Of a stretch of 64,000 nucleotides of DNA, positions 16,455-25,640 are shown piece by piece; position 1 is the stretch's first letter; every line of letters starts with the position of its first letter. The stretch is from Bacteroidota bacterium (lineage in GTDB: Bacteria; Bacteroidota; Bacteroidia; NS11-12g; UBA9320), in assembly GCA_002746305.1 (NCBI GenBank), contig NVWV01000006.1, forward strand, positions 220,103 to 284,102. Reading direction: 5' to 3'. The notes beneath the pieces are model-generated. The model did no database searches, had not been told where the DNA came from, and was given only the letters and a program-made list of their open reading frames with translations. The translations under genes were made by a program, and so were the position numbers.

Positions 16455-18968
16455 TTAGCTTCTTTTTAGCTCTAACCTATTCCAAGTAGCAATCCCAAAA
16501 CCAATCACCATCATAACGGTTCCCAACCATAAGAAATTAATGTATGGGAATACGATTCCTTTCATAACAATATACTGTGGTTGTGGCTTGGTCTCGGCTA
16601 TTTCCAACACGGCAACGGGATCTCCTCCATCTTCCGAAGCTCTTATTTCAAAACCAAATCTCAATCCAGCTTCCAAGACATCCTGACGTATACTAAAAAA
16701 AGTTTGAGAATTAATCCCAAATAGTGGTTCTGCATCAAGGATGACATCTCCTCTTTTTATCTTAATGAGAGCCTTTGCCAACGTAGTATTTTTCAACCCT
16801 ATTGAGGCCCCATCCCCTTTTTCGATACCGGTAAAGTAAACCACACCATTCGGAGTTATTATACTATCTCCTTGCACTACAATATGCTCCTTCACATTTT
16901 CCCACTTCACACTGTCTGAAGGGGGAAGTGGCTTATAAGTAACGTGTGTATACACATCATAAGTAAGGTAATGTCTGGTATCTGGGTTAGAACTTGTCAT
17001 TCTACCAGCATCGTCAAACTGACCGTTTGGATAGAGGGTAAACTCTTCTGAACTATCACTTGAGATATAGTGAACTTTGAAGTATACATCATTGATACTT
17101 ACACTGTCTCCTATATAACTCACCGAATAATCTCCCAATTGATTTTCTTCGCCTTTGACCAACAACATGTTTTCCTTTCGAGATTGCTCATCAAAATTTC
17201 GCATATTTCCAGTCATATCTCTCGTAATAACCTGCTTTTTCGCAGAGGATACTAAAACTCCTAAGAGCATTAATCCAAATCCCATATGAGCGATTGACGA
17301 CCCACTTAATTTTAGTTTCCGAACATAAAGAACAAGGTAACTTAGATTAGCAAAAAACACATAGATCCCAGCCAACATAAAGATGACATACATAGGATTG
17401 GAAATCCCAAATAGATAGACACCTCCAACAGTTAACAGCACAGATATTCCAAGAGTTATAAGTATTTCCTTTGCAAGCTTATACTTATCAGGAGTGCTTC
17501 TGTATCTAAAAAACTGAGTAACTGCCATGAGCAATGCAATAACAATAGCTATTGGCATTTGATACATATTATAGTAAGCAATCACATCTTCAGGAGGCAC
17601 TAAATTGGTGCCAAATATTTTATTGAATACAGGTTTGGAAGTCCCTACTAATACTTGAACAGCAGAGAGTGCTAGCATCAAAGAACCGATAAACATCCAA
17701 AACTCTCTTCCTGTTATATTATCCTCACTAGCATGATTCTTAATTTGCTTATTTAGGTTTAGGACAAACCATGCCAATCCTGCTAATGTCAGCGCCAATA
17801 AAGGATAAAAACTCAGCTTGGTATAGAATGGTAATAAGAGTACAAGAATACTTACAGGTATTATCATATACCACCTTTTTGCTGCACCTTCTGTCACTGC
17901 AATTATGGGCAACCAAATAAACAGGACCACAAACTGCATGAGTTGACCTGCTAGTCCCAAATCTGTAAAGGCATGTACAGATGTTTCGCCAAGCACACCA
18001 CTTCGGGTAAGGAAGGTGGCATATAATACCATGATAAATGTAGATATCACCAAGGTATAAGCAGCTATGGTGGATCCATTAGTCACCTTTTTAATTAACA
18101 TGAGGTGAATTCCACTGATTAACAATAACCAAGGAATTAGTGACGCATTTTCAACGGGGTCCCAAGCCCAATAACCACCAAAACTTAAGGACTCATACGC
18201 CCAAAAACCACCCATAATGATTCCCGCTCCTAAAATCATACCTCCAGCCAATGCCCAAGGAAGTGCTGGCTTTATCCATGCTCTATGTTCCTTATAAAAT
18301 AAGGAAGTAATGGCAAAGGCAAAGGGAACTATAGTTAAAGCAAAGCCCAAGAATAATGTAGGTGGATGTATAACCATCCAATAGTTTTGAAGTAATGGAT
18401 TAAGTCCTGAACCGTCTACAACATTTTTTAAGTAGTTCGCAGATTCAAAAATAGGAGCATGCATCTTATCTCTAAGCAACTCAAAAGGACTACTTCCCAA
18501 TGTATAAATATCAAAGAAATTAACTCCCAGAAGCATCGCAGTCAGCACTACTTGACACAGTGCTACAATGGCCAGGACGCCTCTCTCCCATTTCTTTGCA
18601 GTAAATACGAGAATCACTCCTAGAATGGCATTCCAAACTATCCAAAGCAAGAAACTTCCTTCCTGTCCTTCCCAGAAGCAGGAGATCATATACCTTAATG
18701 GCAAATCTAAACTACTATGCTCATAGGCATATGCATACTCAAAATAGTGACCTTGTATAATTTTAAAGAGTGTTATAAATATACCAAAAACAGCTATGGT
18801 ATGAATTCCAAACAGAATTCTTCCTATGGTTCTTTCACTACACTTTTCCTCTTTTGCTCGGACATAAAACAGGGCACTAAACAATGCACTAATCAAAGCA
18901 AGTACTACAAAAAAATGGCCCAGATTACCTATAAATAGATTTTCACCGACGTATGTTATTTCCTTCAT
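16455..18968 (-). CDS. ccmF: Heme lyase of the CcmF/CcsA family
   Basis: The 837-residue inner-membrane protein has roughly 15 membrane segments. It carries the tryptophan-rich heme-handling motif SFGGYWAWDPVENASLIPWL in its middle and conserved His residues such as NYWMVIHPPTLF. Before the last helix is a large periplasmic domain (about 590-805). CcmF ligates heme from CcmE to the CxxCH motif of apocytochromes c. The ATG overlaps the ccmE stop by one base (TAATG), so translation is coupled. Confidence 0.93.
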   Translation of the reverse strand: MKEITYVGENLFIGNLGHFFVVLALISALFSALFYVRAKEEKCSERTIGRILFGIHTIAVFGIFITLFKIIQGHYFEYAYAYEHSSLDLPLRYMISCFWEGQEGSFLLWIVWNAILGVILVFTAKKWERGVLAIVALCQVVLTAMLLGVNFFDIYTLGSSPFELLRDKMHAPIFESANYLKNVVDGSGLNPLLQNYWMVIHPPTLFLGFALTIVPFAFAITSLFYKEHRAWIKPALPWALAGGMILGAGIIMGGFWAYESLSFGGYWAWDPVENASLIPWLLLISGIHLMLIKKVTNGSTIAAYTLVISTFIMVLYATFLTRSGVLGETSVHAFTDLGLAGQLMQFVVLFIWLPIIAVTEGAAKRWYMIIPVSILVLLLPFYTKLSFYPLLALTLAGLAWFVLNLNKQIKNHASEDNITGREFWMFIGSLMLALSAVQVLVGTSKPVFNKIFGTNLVPPEDVIAYYNMYQMPIAIVIALLMAVTQFFRYRSTPDKYKLAKEILITLGISVLLTVGGVYLFGISNPMYVIFMLAGIYVFFANLSYLVLYVRKLKLSGSSIAHMGFGLMLLGVLVSSAKKQVITRDMTGNMRNFDEQSRKENMLLVKGEENQLGDYSVSYIGDSVSINDVYFKVHYISSDSSEEFTLYPNGQFDDAGRMTSSNPDTRHYLTYDVYTHVTYKPLPPSDSVKWENVKEHIVVQGDSIITPNGVVYFTGIEKGDGASIGLKNTTLAKALIKIKRGDVILDAEPLFGINSQTFFSIRQDVLEAGLRFGFEIRASEDGGDPVAVLEIAETKPQPQYIVMKGIVFPYINFLWLGTVMMVIGFGIATWNRLELKRS

Positions 18969-19372
18969 TAGGATCTAGAAGCTTGAACTTCTTTATTGAT
19001 TTGTTCGTCCTTATACTTAGATGGACATTTAGGAATTACCTTAGTTGCTCTAAAAACATCTCCATCTGCGTGTCCGTACATATTCACTTTTTCAGCTCTT
19101 TCAAAGTCCTGTTGTTTTGGATCTGAAGAAATCACTTTTCGAATGGCCCCGTCATCATCTTTCAAATAAAACGAGAAGTAATTTGGATCCTTTATAGGGT
19201 CGTACTCCATGGGCTTATCTTTAACCAAGAAACCTGTAATGTGATACGTGTCATCTGGATGATTCTCAGCATCTGCAAAAGTAGAACTCTCAGTAGCACC
19301 CATATAAGTACTCATTATATACCCAATAGCTACAGATAATATGACCAATAATACAATTACTTTAGGCTTCAT
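18968..19372 (-). CDS. ccmE: Cytochrome c maturation heme chaperone CcmE, CxxxY type
   Basis: The 134-residue protein has an N-terminal membrane anchor (residues 5-20) and an OB-fold periplasmic domain (YHITGFLVKDKP, YFSFYLKDD, VNMYGHADGDVF). The heme-binding residue in most CcmE is His in HxxxY. Here the site reads KCPSKY with C116 and Y120, the CxxxY variant known from archaea, sulfate reducers and Bacteroidota. It carries heme from the CcmABCD complex to CcmF. Its start overlaps the ccmD-like gene by 11 bp. Confidence 0.92.
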   Translation of the reverse strand: MKPKVIVLLVILSVAIGYIMSTYMGATESSTFADAENHPDDTYHITGFLVKDKPMEYDPIKDPNYFSFYLKDDDGAIRKVISSDPKQQDFERAEKVNMYGHADGDVFRATKVIPKCPSKYKDEQINKEVQASRS

Positions 19373-19559
19373 TGTTCTTTTCTAATTTTGTTATTTTTCT
19401 ATCTAATCTAAACAAGTACGAGGCTATTCCTATAAATATAATAACCAAAACAAGTACAACAACATAGATTTTATTATTGCTATAAAAAAAATCATCTGTT
19501 GGTGTTTGAGCAAAGATATTAAGTCCAAACAACATTGCTATCCAACTATATTTCCTCAT
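19362..19559 (-). CDS. ccmD: CcmD-like small membrane protein
   Basis: The 65-residue product has a first hydrophobic stretch (MRKYSWIAMLFGLNIFAQ), a single membrane segment (IYVVVLVLVIIFIGIASYLF, about 31-50) and a basic, coiled C-tail (RLDRKITKLEKNNE). Size, topology and position between ccmC and ccmE fit CcmD, which stabilises CcmC-CcmE in the heme-loading complex. It overlaps both neighbours. The first segment looks like a signal peptide, which E. coli CcmD does not have. Confidence 0.8.
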   Translation of the reverse strand: MRKYSWIAMLFGLNIFAQTPTDDFFYSNNKIYVVVLVLVIIFIGIASYLFRLDRKITKLEKNNEA

Positions 19560-20220
19560 TTTTTCTTTTTATTTCTGTTATTCTATACTTTAAAGTAGCA
19601 ATCCAAACTCCCAATAAAATCCAACCCACTACTGCAGGATAAAACACCATCCTGAGATCATTGGCTGTTGGCCTAAACTCACTAAACGCCATGGTATCTC
19701 CGGTACCTGGATGGTTACTTAATTCTACGGCCATTTTGGGATATACTAAAATGAGTACAATGAAGATAGGAAAGGCAAATAGATTAAAAACAGAGGACAA
19801 CTTCCCCCTTTTTACTTCATCTTCAATACTATTTCTCAATATGTAATAAGCAGTATATATCAGCATTCCAATGGCTGCACCGTTCAGTTTGGGATCTTCT
19901 ATCCACCATACTCCCCATGTAAACCTAGCCCATACAGAACCCGTAGCCAATCCCATAAGTCCAAATAACATGGCTACTTTCACAAAGCTACTTGCCATAC
20001 TATCGTGTGCCGCATTTCCTTTGGAAAGGTACTTTATACCATAAATATAGGAGACCGTCAGCAACACCAACATACAAAACCACATTGGGACGTGAAAATG
20101 AAGGTTACGAATTGTTTTTCCAAGGATACCTAAGTCATCAACTGCAGGCATTAAAAACCCGCCTATAATGACATAGGTTAAACAAACTATTGCCAATATT
20201 TTCCACCAAGAATTCCTCAT
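19546..20220 (-). CDS. ccmC: Heme-handling protein CcmC
   Basis: The 224-residue protein has six membrane segments and the CcmC/CcsA tryptophan-rich motif (RFTWGVWWIEDPKLNGAAIG, about 104-123). Flanking His residues sit in NLHFHVPMWF and ELSNHPGTGD. It presents heme to CcmE on the periplasmic face. It is the first gene of the minus-strand ccmCDEF run and has a TACCTTTG box 14 bp upstream. Confidence 0.93.
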   Translation of the reverse strand: MRNSWWKILAIVCLTYVIIGGFLMPAVDDLGILGKTIRNLHFHVPMWFCMLVLLTVSYIYGIKYLSKGNAAHDSMASSFVKVAMLFGLMGLATGSVWARFTWGVWWIEDPKLNGAAIGMLIYTAYYILRNSIEDEVKRGKLSSVFNLFAFPIFIVLILVYPKMAVELSNHPGTGDTMAFSEFRPTANDLRMVFYPAVVGWILLGVWIATLKYRITEIKRKNEEI

Positions 20221-20234
20221 TTCGTTAGATGAAA

Positions 20235-20242
20235 CAAAGGTA
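20235..20242 (-). promoter_or_regulatory. -7 promoter box (TACCTTTG) of the ccmCDEF operon
   Basis: The minus strand reads TACCTTTG, a full TAnnTTTG match, giving a leader of about 8 nt before ccmC. Confidence 0.55.
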
Positions 20243-20305
20243 GCTTATTACCACATAATACGCTATAACTTAATCTTAGAATAATACTAGATAACTTTCA
20301 TTAAT

Positions 20306-20370
20306 GCCAAAATATGACAATTTTATTTTTGGCTTAAAAACGTCTAAATCAAAAATAATCCTTACATTTG
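20306..20370 (+). promoter_or_regulatory. Promoter region of the 1730-residue T9SS gene, with inverted repeat
   Basis: TACATTTG at 20363-20370 matches TAnnTTTG and leaves a leader of about 70 nt. Upstream, TTAA-T-GCCAAAA (from 20301) mirrors TTTTGGC-TTAA (20327-20337), an imperfect inverted repeat that could be a binding site or hairpin. Confidence 0.4.
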
Positions 20371-20447
20371 GACGAAGACGTGACTGTTTTGACTCTAATT
20401 CCTCATCAATTTTAGCAAGCCTCTCACTGTGAAAATTTAAATTTATT

Positions 20448-23400
20448 ATGAAAAAAATCTTATTACTATGCCTAATTGGCTTCTCTTATTTTTCTTGTTT
20501 TGCTCAAGCTCCGTTTGATTCAGTAACCACAGGTTTAACATTTCAACAAATTTCATATCAAATCGACTCTATTCTAAGTAATCAAGGTCAAGACACTAGT
20601 GCGACTAGTACTTACAAGGAATATCAAAGATGGGATCGGTTCTGGTCCAATAGAATTGGAGCATCTTCAATAGATGCCGACATGGCAAGTTTAAATGGGG
20701 CTTTATTAGCTCTATATGATGATAGAACCATTATTTGTGACGGTTCTCCCTCATATCCAAATTCATGGAAATTCTCTGGTCATACTGAGAATTTTAACAA
20801 TAGAAATGGTAGGCTTATATCACTTTATGTAAAGGATGACCTTAGTTATGTCTTAGCAGGTTCAAAGGCTGGTGGATTATGGAAAGGCACTTGGAATACT
20901 ATAGATGCCGTTTACACTTGGGAATGCCTAACTGACAACACAAAAGTACCTTCTTTTGGAGTTCATAGTATTGCAGTTAACCCGGAAAATGAAAATGAAA
21001 TCTATATTGCAACTGGAAAATTTAGTGGCCAAAATCTACAAATCGGCTATGGTTTAGGAATTTTAAAGTCAACTGATGGAGGTAACACTTGGGGTAAAAC
21101 AAAATTAACATGGGATCTTGCTAACCCAAATAAATTTCTTAGAACCAGGGGAATATTCTACCACCCTTCAAACGGAAGTATTTTATTTGCTTTCGACGGA
21201 AACAAATTATATAAATCTATAGACGGAGGAAGCAATTACTCCACAATTACTTTACCTTCAATAGGTGCATCAAATCACTTACGAGACCTTGAGTTTTTAC
21301 CGTCCGATAATGATGTTATGCTCCTCTCAACAGACGCGACTGGTTCAGAGAACGCAAAGGTCTACAAATCTATAGACAAAGGAGATACTTGGGCTGAGGT
21401 TAATCTTACAACTGATTTCAGTATCCCCGTCACCAGTTATAGAATTGATATAGCTATATCAGAGCTAAGTTCCAATAAATTTTACCTTTCATTTTCAACT
21501 GCTACAGGTAGTAGAGAATCTAAGGATAGTTATCTTGGATACTTTGACAATAGTTCTGCCAGTTATTACACTTACCCGGTCATAACAAATCAAACTAATG
21601 ACTATTGGTACAATGACCTTGTCTGTTCAAAAGTCAACCCTAATATCCTATATTTAGCAGGAATAAGAATAGACCGTATAGATATTACAAATCCACTTAG
21701 TATTGAAACAAGAAGAATTAATGGCAATACAGCTGGTTTTGGAGGAAGCGTTCATGCTGACAATAGAAAATTATTTCTTGTCGAGGATGCGGGGGAAGAC
21801 TATTTATTTTCTGCAAATGATGGAGGATTATCCTTTTCATCCAATGTTAGAACCGTTTCAGGAACAAATCAGCCTATTTGGACACACTCTTCTGAGGGAC
21901 TAAACGTTACGGAAATTTTCGGTTTCGATGTCAGCACTAATGGAGACAATATACTTTACGGAACACTTGACAATGGCAATTTAGGAAAACGGAATGATTC
22001 ATGGTCAGTTCTCACAGGGGGGGATGGAGTGAGAGTTATTTGTAACAAATACGGTCCTGAGGATCTATTTTACGCCCAACAAAACAGTAACCGCCAGTGG
22101 TTTTTTGATCAAAATCTAGATTTTAGCAGATCTATTCTGTGTGAAGATTTAGGCCTATGGGAACGGGATATGGATGTTGACAATCAAGGCAATTTCTACT
22201 TGACACGACAAATTAAGGAAGATTCAGACAATGGGATAACCGGATCAAACCAACTTTTCAGAATTGATAGAAGCATTGGATTCATAGGTAGCACTTGCAA
22301 TGCTGCAGAAAATATAAATACGACAAGTGAGTGGCTTAATACTTTTGTTATTGCTTCGGCACCCTCGAACGAAAACATTGCGTATTATGGCTATAGTGGG
22401 TCATTGGGTGCCGTCAGTCCATTAATATTGTACAAATCGTCAAATGCTCAGGATATAAATCCTACTTGGTCTTCTGAAAGTTTACTTAAGGACTGCGATT
22501 ATCGTTGGAGTGGAATTACAGATATCGTTGTAGATCCTGAAAATGAAAACCATGTATGGATTGTTACAGGCTCCTATGTTAGAAATGATAATAAAAGAGT
22601 ATTATTTAGTGATAATGGAGGAGAGAATTATTCAAATGGTCAATCTAGTTGGGTTGAAATTCACAAAGATCTAAAAATTAATTCATCTCAGGACATGATT
22701 TTCCCGGTTAACACCGTTGTCCTAGACCATTTTACAGGTGGCATGTACATTGGTTCAGATATAGGCGTTTTTTATAATCCTGAACCTAAAAACACAAACT
22801 CTTCTTGGCATTGCTATAATAAGAACTTGCCTTCCTCCATTGTTACTGACCTAAAGATTGACTATTGCAACAGAAAGCTACTGGCATCAACATTTGGAAG
22901 AGGATTATGGGAGGTTAATTTAGCAGACAACAATACAAACTCATACGATATATCAACCAACACAACATGGGATGAAACTGTGATTAAAATTATCAATCAA
23001 GACATTATTGTAAAATCTGGATTCTCTTTAACCATTAAATCTGAAATAGTGGTTCCTTCTTACGTCAAAGTTATTGTAGAAAAAGGAGCCAAACTAATCA
23101 TAGACGGTGGGAAAATTACCACTCGATGTAACGACCAATGGGCTGGTATATATGTAGAGGGAGATAAAACACTTGCTCAATTCCCTTTTTCCAATCAAGG
23201 TTATCTTGAAATCAAAAATAGCGGAACCATAGAACATGCAAAAACCGCTGTGACTCTTTGTGGATTGGATGTGAACGGCAATGAAGATCACCATAAAAGT
23301 GGTGGAATACTCTTTGCCGAAGACGCCCAATTTATTGACAATTGGAGGGATGTATCATTTGTGGGATATGCTCCGGGAAGCTTCACATTTGCTCCTAAAA

Positions 23401-25640
23401 ATATTAGTAAATTTTTGGATTGTGAATTTACAACCACCGACAATTACCTAAAAGATGCTTCAGACATATGGCCGCATATCACCATGTGGGGAGTTGCATG
23501 GGTTAGTTTCCAAGGATGCACTTTTGAAGACCAGCGATGGAATAGTACCATCATGGACCAACTCCAACTGAGAGATGGAATATTCTCTATGGATGCCAGC
23601 TACAGGATTAATAGAAAATCAACTTCTACACCATACGGTCCGGTGACTGTAGGTAAGGAAACCAAATTCCTAAACCTCCGCTATGCCATACAATCATTGG
23701 ACAACATAGCCAATTCAAACAATGTAACTGCAGGAAGACCATCCAGCATAGTAGATGCAGAATTTGATTGTTTGGGAGGTATTCTACACAGTGGTGTGGA
23801 AAGTGCCATTATTAAAAGAAATATTCTGGATATTAAAGGATACTTCAGCAACGGACCTAGAGAAATAGATGCCTACGGTTTGTATATGGACGACTGCTCT
23901 GGATATAATATGGAGGGTAACGACTTACATTCGGATTGGTTGCTAGACCCTAGCCAAAATATATCGGCAGGCATAGTACATACCCATAACCGTGAACGCC
24001 AAAACTACGTATACAGAAACTACATGGATGACTACCTTGTAGGAGCAGAAACCTATGGTGAAAATAAGGATCATTTAGCAGCTAACTTCGATAAAGGCCT
24101 TCATTATGACTGTAACGAATTTGCGACAGACAACGATAACGATTGGGACATGTGGGTTACGGATATTACTTCTGGGCTACCGTACAGCAGTGCTGCTTTC
24201 GGTCTTCCACAACAGGGCTCTCTGGCTGAGCCTGCAGGTAATTTATTTGGCCAATACAACAGTACACCATCCAAACACTTGGATAATTTGGTGGGCTCTT
24301 CTATTATCGACTATTATCACCATGATGTAGTTTCTAACTCCAGGGTAATTCCTTCCATCCAGACCAATGTAACAAATATCAACACAGGTATCTCCAACAT
24401 TTTTTGCCCTGACAATACCAATAAACTGATTGCAATTGGTACCGAAGAGCTCGATAATGTGGAAATCAACAGGATAATAACCAAGCAAAAAAGAGACGTC
24501 TTTATTCTCCTTACAGACGGCGGGAATACGACCACTACACTCTCCCAAATTACCAGTGTAACGGCATTGTCTAGGCCTCAATTGATGACAGATTTAACAA
24601 ATTACTCTCCGTACCTTTCTTTACCTGTTTTGGAACTATTGGCCAATACCTATACTCCCATTACGCAAGAAGATATCCGTGACATTTTAGTCCTCAATCC
24701 ACACAGTGGCAGATCATCGAGTGTTGTAACTATCTTGCAAAACAGAACCGACAATTTTCCTCAAACCTACTTGGATCAAATAGATTCCGCATCCGATATA
24801 TGGAGTGGTCGTGACAGCTTGCTTGAGGATATCTACTACTACGGAAGAAGATACGAATTGGAACTCAACAGTATCTTGCGAAGAGCTTTGAACACGGAAA
24901 CCGAAGATTTATTTACCTCTACTGTAGAACCATTACTCCTAGCATCTTCAGAAGTACACCACAAGTATAAGTTGGCTAGTATGTATGACTCACGAGGAGA
25001 TGTACCCAGTGCAGACCAAATGCTAGCTTCAATTCCAAGCAGTTTTAACCTATCTCTTACACAAATGGACTATCATACGGACCACATGGCCATACGAAGC
25101 TTGCTCACAGCGTGGTATACAGCGGACAAAGATATGGCACACTTGGACTCTGGTGATATTGCCCAGCTTTTAGTATACAAAACCAAGACCAATGGCATTC
25201 AAAATAAGGTATTGCCTTTATTGGTTCTGAACAATGCTACCACCTACCTACCTCCCATCTACAATCCGTACACAGCTGCCTCAGGAGCATTTATTGCTAT
25301 AAAAAGTAACAAAGAGACAAGTGAGTTTCAAGATGATATAAAAACGGATTCAAAGTTTGAGAATAATAATAAACAAAAATTGACTTCGACCAAGGTTCTC
25401 GTTTACCCAAATCCTACAAGAAAATCTATACATATTAACTATAGCATAGAGAAAGATTTCAATGAAGCATCAATTGTTATTTATGATCTTGTTGGGAAAG
25501 AGTTAAAAAGGGAAGTAATTAAATCTGCAGAAGGTAATTTTTCAATGGACGTGTCAGCTCACCGTAACGGAAAATATTCAGGGAAACTAATTGTAGATGG
25601 TTTAGTAGAGAAAATGTTTACTTTCGTTATTGCCAGATAG
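20448..25640 (+). CDS. Giant T9SS cargo: Asp-box propeller, beta-helix and sorting domain
   Basis: The 1730-residue product has a signal peptide (MKKILLLCLIGFSYFSCFAQ). Asp-box/BNR repeats follow over roughly 110-830 (STDGGNTWGK, SIDGGSNYST, SIDKGDTWAE, FSDNGGENYS), indicating one or two sortilin/sialidase-like propellers. A segment from about 850 to 1330 looks like a right-handed parallel beta-helix (VIVEKGAKLIIDGGKITTRC). A mainly helical stretch follows, then a T9SS sorting domain from VYPNPTRKS to the end. No sialidase active-site set is evident, so a binding or surface-structural role is more likely than catalysis. It shares one base with the next gene. Confidence 0.85.
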   Translation: MKKILLLCLIGFSYFSCFAQAPFDSVTTGLTFQQISYQIDSILSNQGQDTSATSTYKEYQRWDRFWSNRIGASSIDADMASLNGALLALYDDRTIICDGSPSYPNSWKFSGHTENFNNRNGRLISLYVKDDLSYVLAGSKAGGLWKGTWNTIDAVYTWECLTDNTKVPSFGVHSIAVNPENENEIYIATGKFSGQNLQIGYGLGILKSTDGGNTWGKTKLTWDLANPNKFLRTRGIFYHPSNGSILFAFDGNKLYKSIDGGSNYSTITLPSIGASNHLRDLEFLPSDNDVMLLSTDATGSENAKVYKSIDKGDTWAEVNLTTDFSIPVTSYRIDIAISELSSNKFYLSFSTATGSRESKDSYLGYFDNSSASYYTYPVITNQTNDYWYNDLVCSKVNPNILYLAGIRIDRIDITNPLSIETRRINGNTAGFGGSVHADNRKLFLVEDAGEDYLFSANDGGLSFSSNVRTVSGTNQPIWTHSSEGLNVTEIFGFDVSTNGDNILYGTLDNGNLGKRNDSWSVLTGGDGVRVICNKYGPEDLFYAQQNSNRQWFFDQNLDFSRSILCEDLGLWERDMDVDNQGNFYLTRQIKEDSDNGITGSNQLFRIDRSIGFIGSTCNAAENINTTSEWLNTFVIASAPSNENIAYYGYSGSLGAVSPLILYKSSNAQDINPTWSSESLLKDCDYRWSGITDIVVDPENENHVWIVTGSYVRNDNKRVLFSDNGGENYSNGQSSWVEIHKDLKINSSQDMIFPVNTVVLDHFTGGMYIGSDIGVFYNPEPKNTNSSWHCYNKNLPSSIVTDLKIDYCNRKLLASTFGRGLWEVNLADNNTNSYDISTNTTWDETVIKIINQDIIVKSGFSLTIKSEIVVPSYVKVIVEKGAKLIIDGGKITTRCNDQWAGIYVEGDKTLAQFPFSNQGYLEIKNSGTIEHAKTAVTLCGLDVNGNEDHHKSGGILFAEDAQFIDNWRDVSFVGYAPGSFTFAPKNISKFLDCEFTTTDNYLKDASDIWPHITMWGVAWVSFQGCTFEDQRWNSTIMDQLQLRDGIFSMDASYRINRKSTSTPYGPVTVGKETKFLNLRYAIQSLDNIANSNNVTAGRPSSIVDAEFDCLGGILHSGVESAIIKRNILDIKGYFSNGPREIDAYGLYMDDCSGYNMEGNDLHSDWLLDPSQNISAGIVHTHNRERQNYVYRNYMDDYLVGAETYGENKDHLAANFDKGLHYDCNEFATDNDNDWDMWVTDITSGLPYSSAAFGLPQQGSLAEPAGNLFGQYNSTPSKHLDNLVGSSIIDYYHHDVVSNSRVIPSIQTNVTNINTGISNIFCPDNTNKLIAIGTEELDNVEINRIITKQKRDVFILLTDGGNTTTTLSQITSVTALSRPQLMTDLTNYSPYLSLPVLELLANTYTPITQEDIRDILVLNPHSGRSSSVVTILQNRTDNFPQTYLDQIDSASDIWSGRDSLLEDIYYYGRRYELELNSILRRALNTETEDLFTSTVEPLLLASSEVHHKYKLASMYDSRGDVPSADQMLASIPSSFNLSLTQMDYHTDHMAIRSLLTAWYTADKDMAHLDSGDIAQLLVYKTKTNGIQNKVLPLLVLNNATTYLPPIYNPYTAASGAFIAIKSNKETSEFQDDIKTDSKFENNNKQKLTSTKVLVYPNPTRKSIHINYSIEKDFNEASIVIYDLVGKELKREVIKSAEGNFSMDVSAHRNGKYSGKLIVDGLVEKMFTFVIAR

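Noticed and set aside
20448..25640. Sialidase enzyme
   Set aside because: Asp-boxes are present, but I cannot find the Arg triad or catalytic Tyr/Glu/Asp pattern. The repeats fit non-enzymatic propellers of T9SS cargo.
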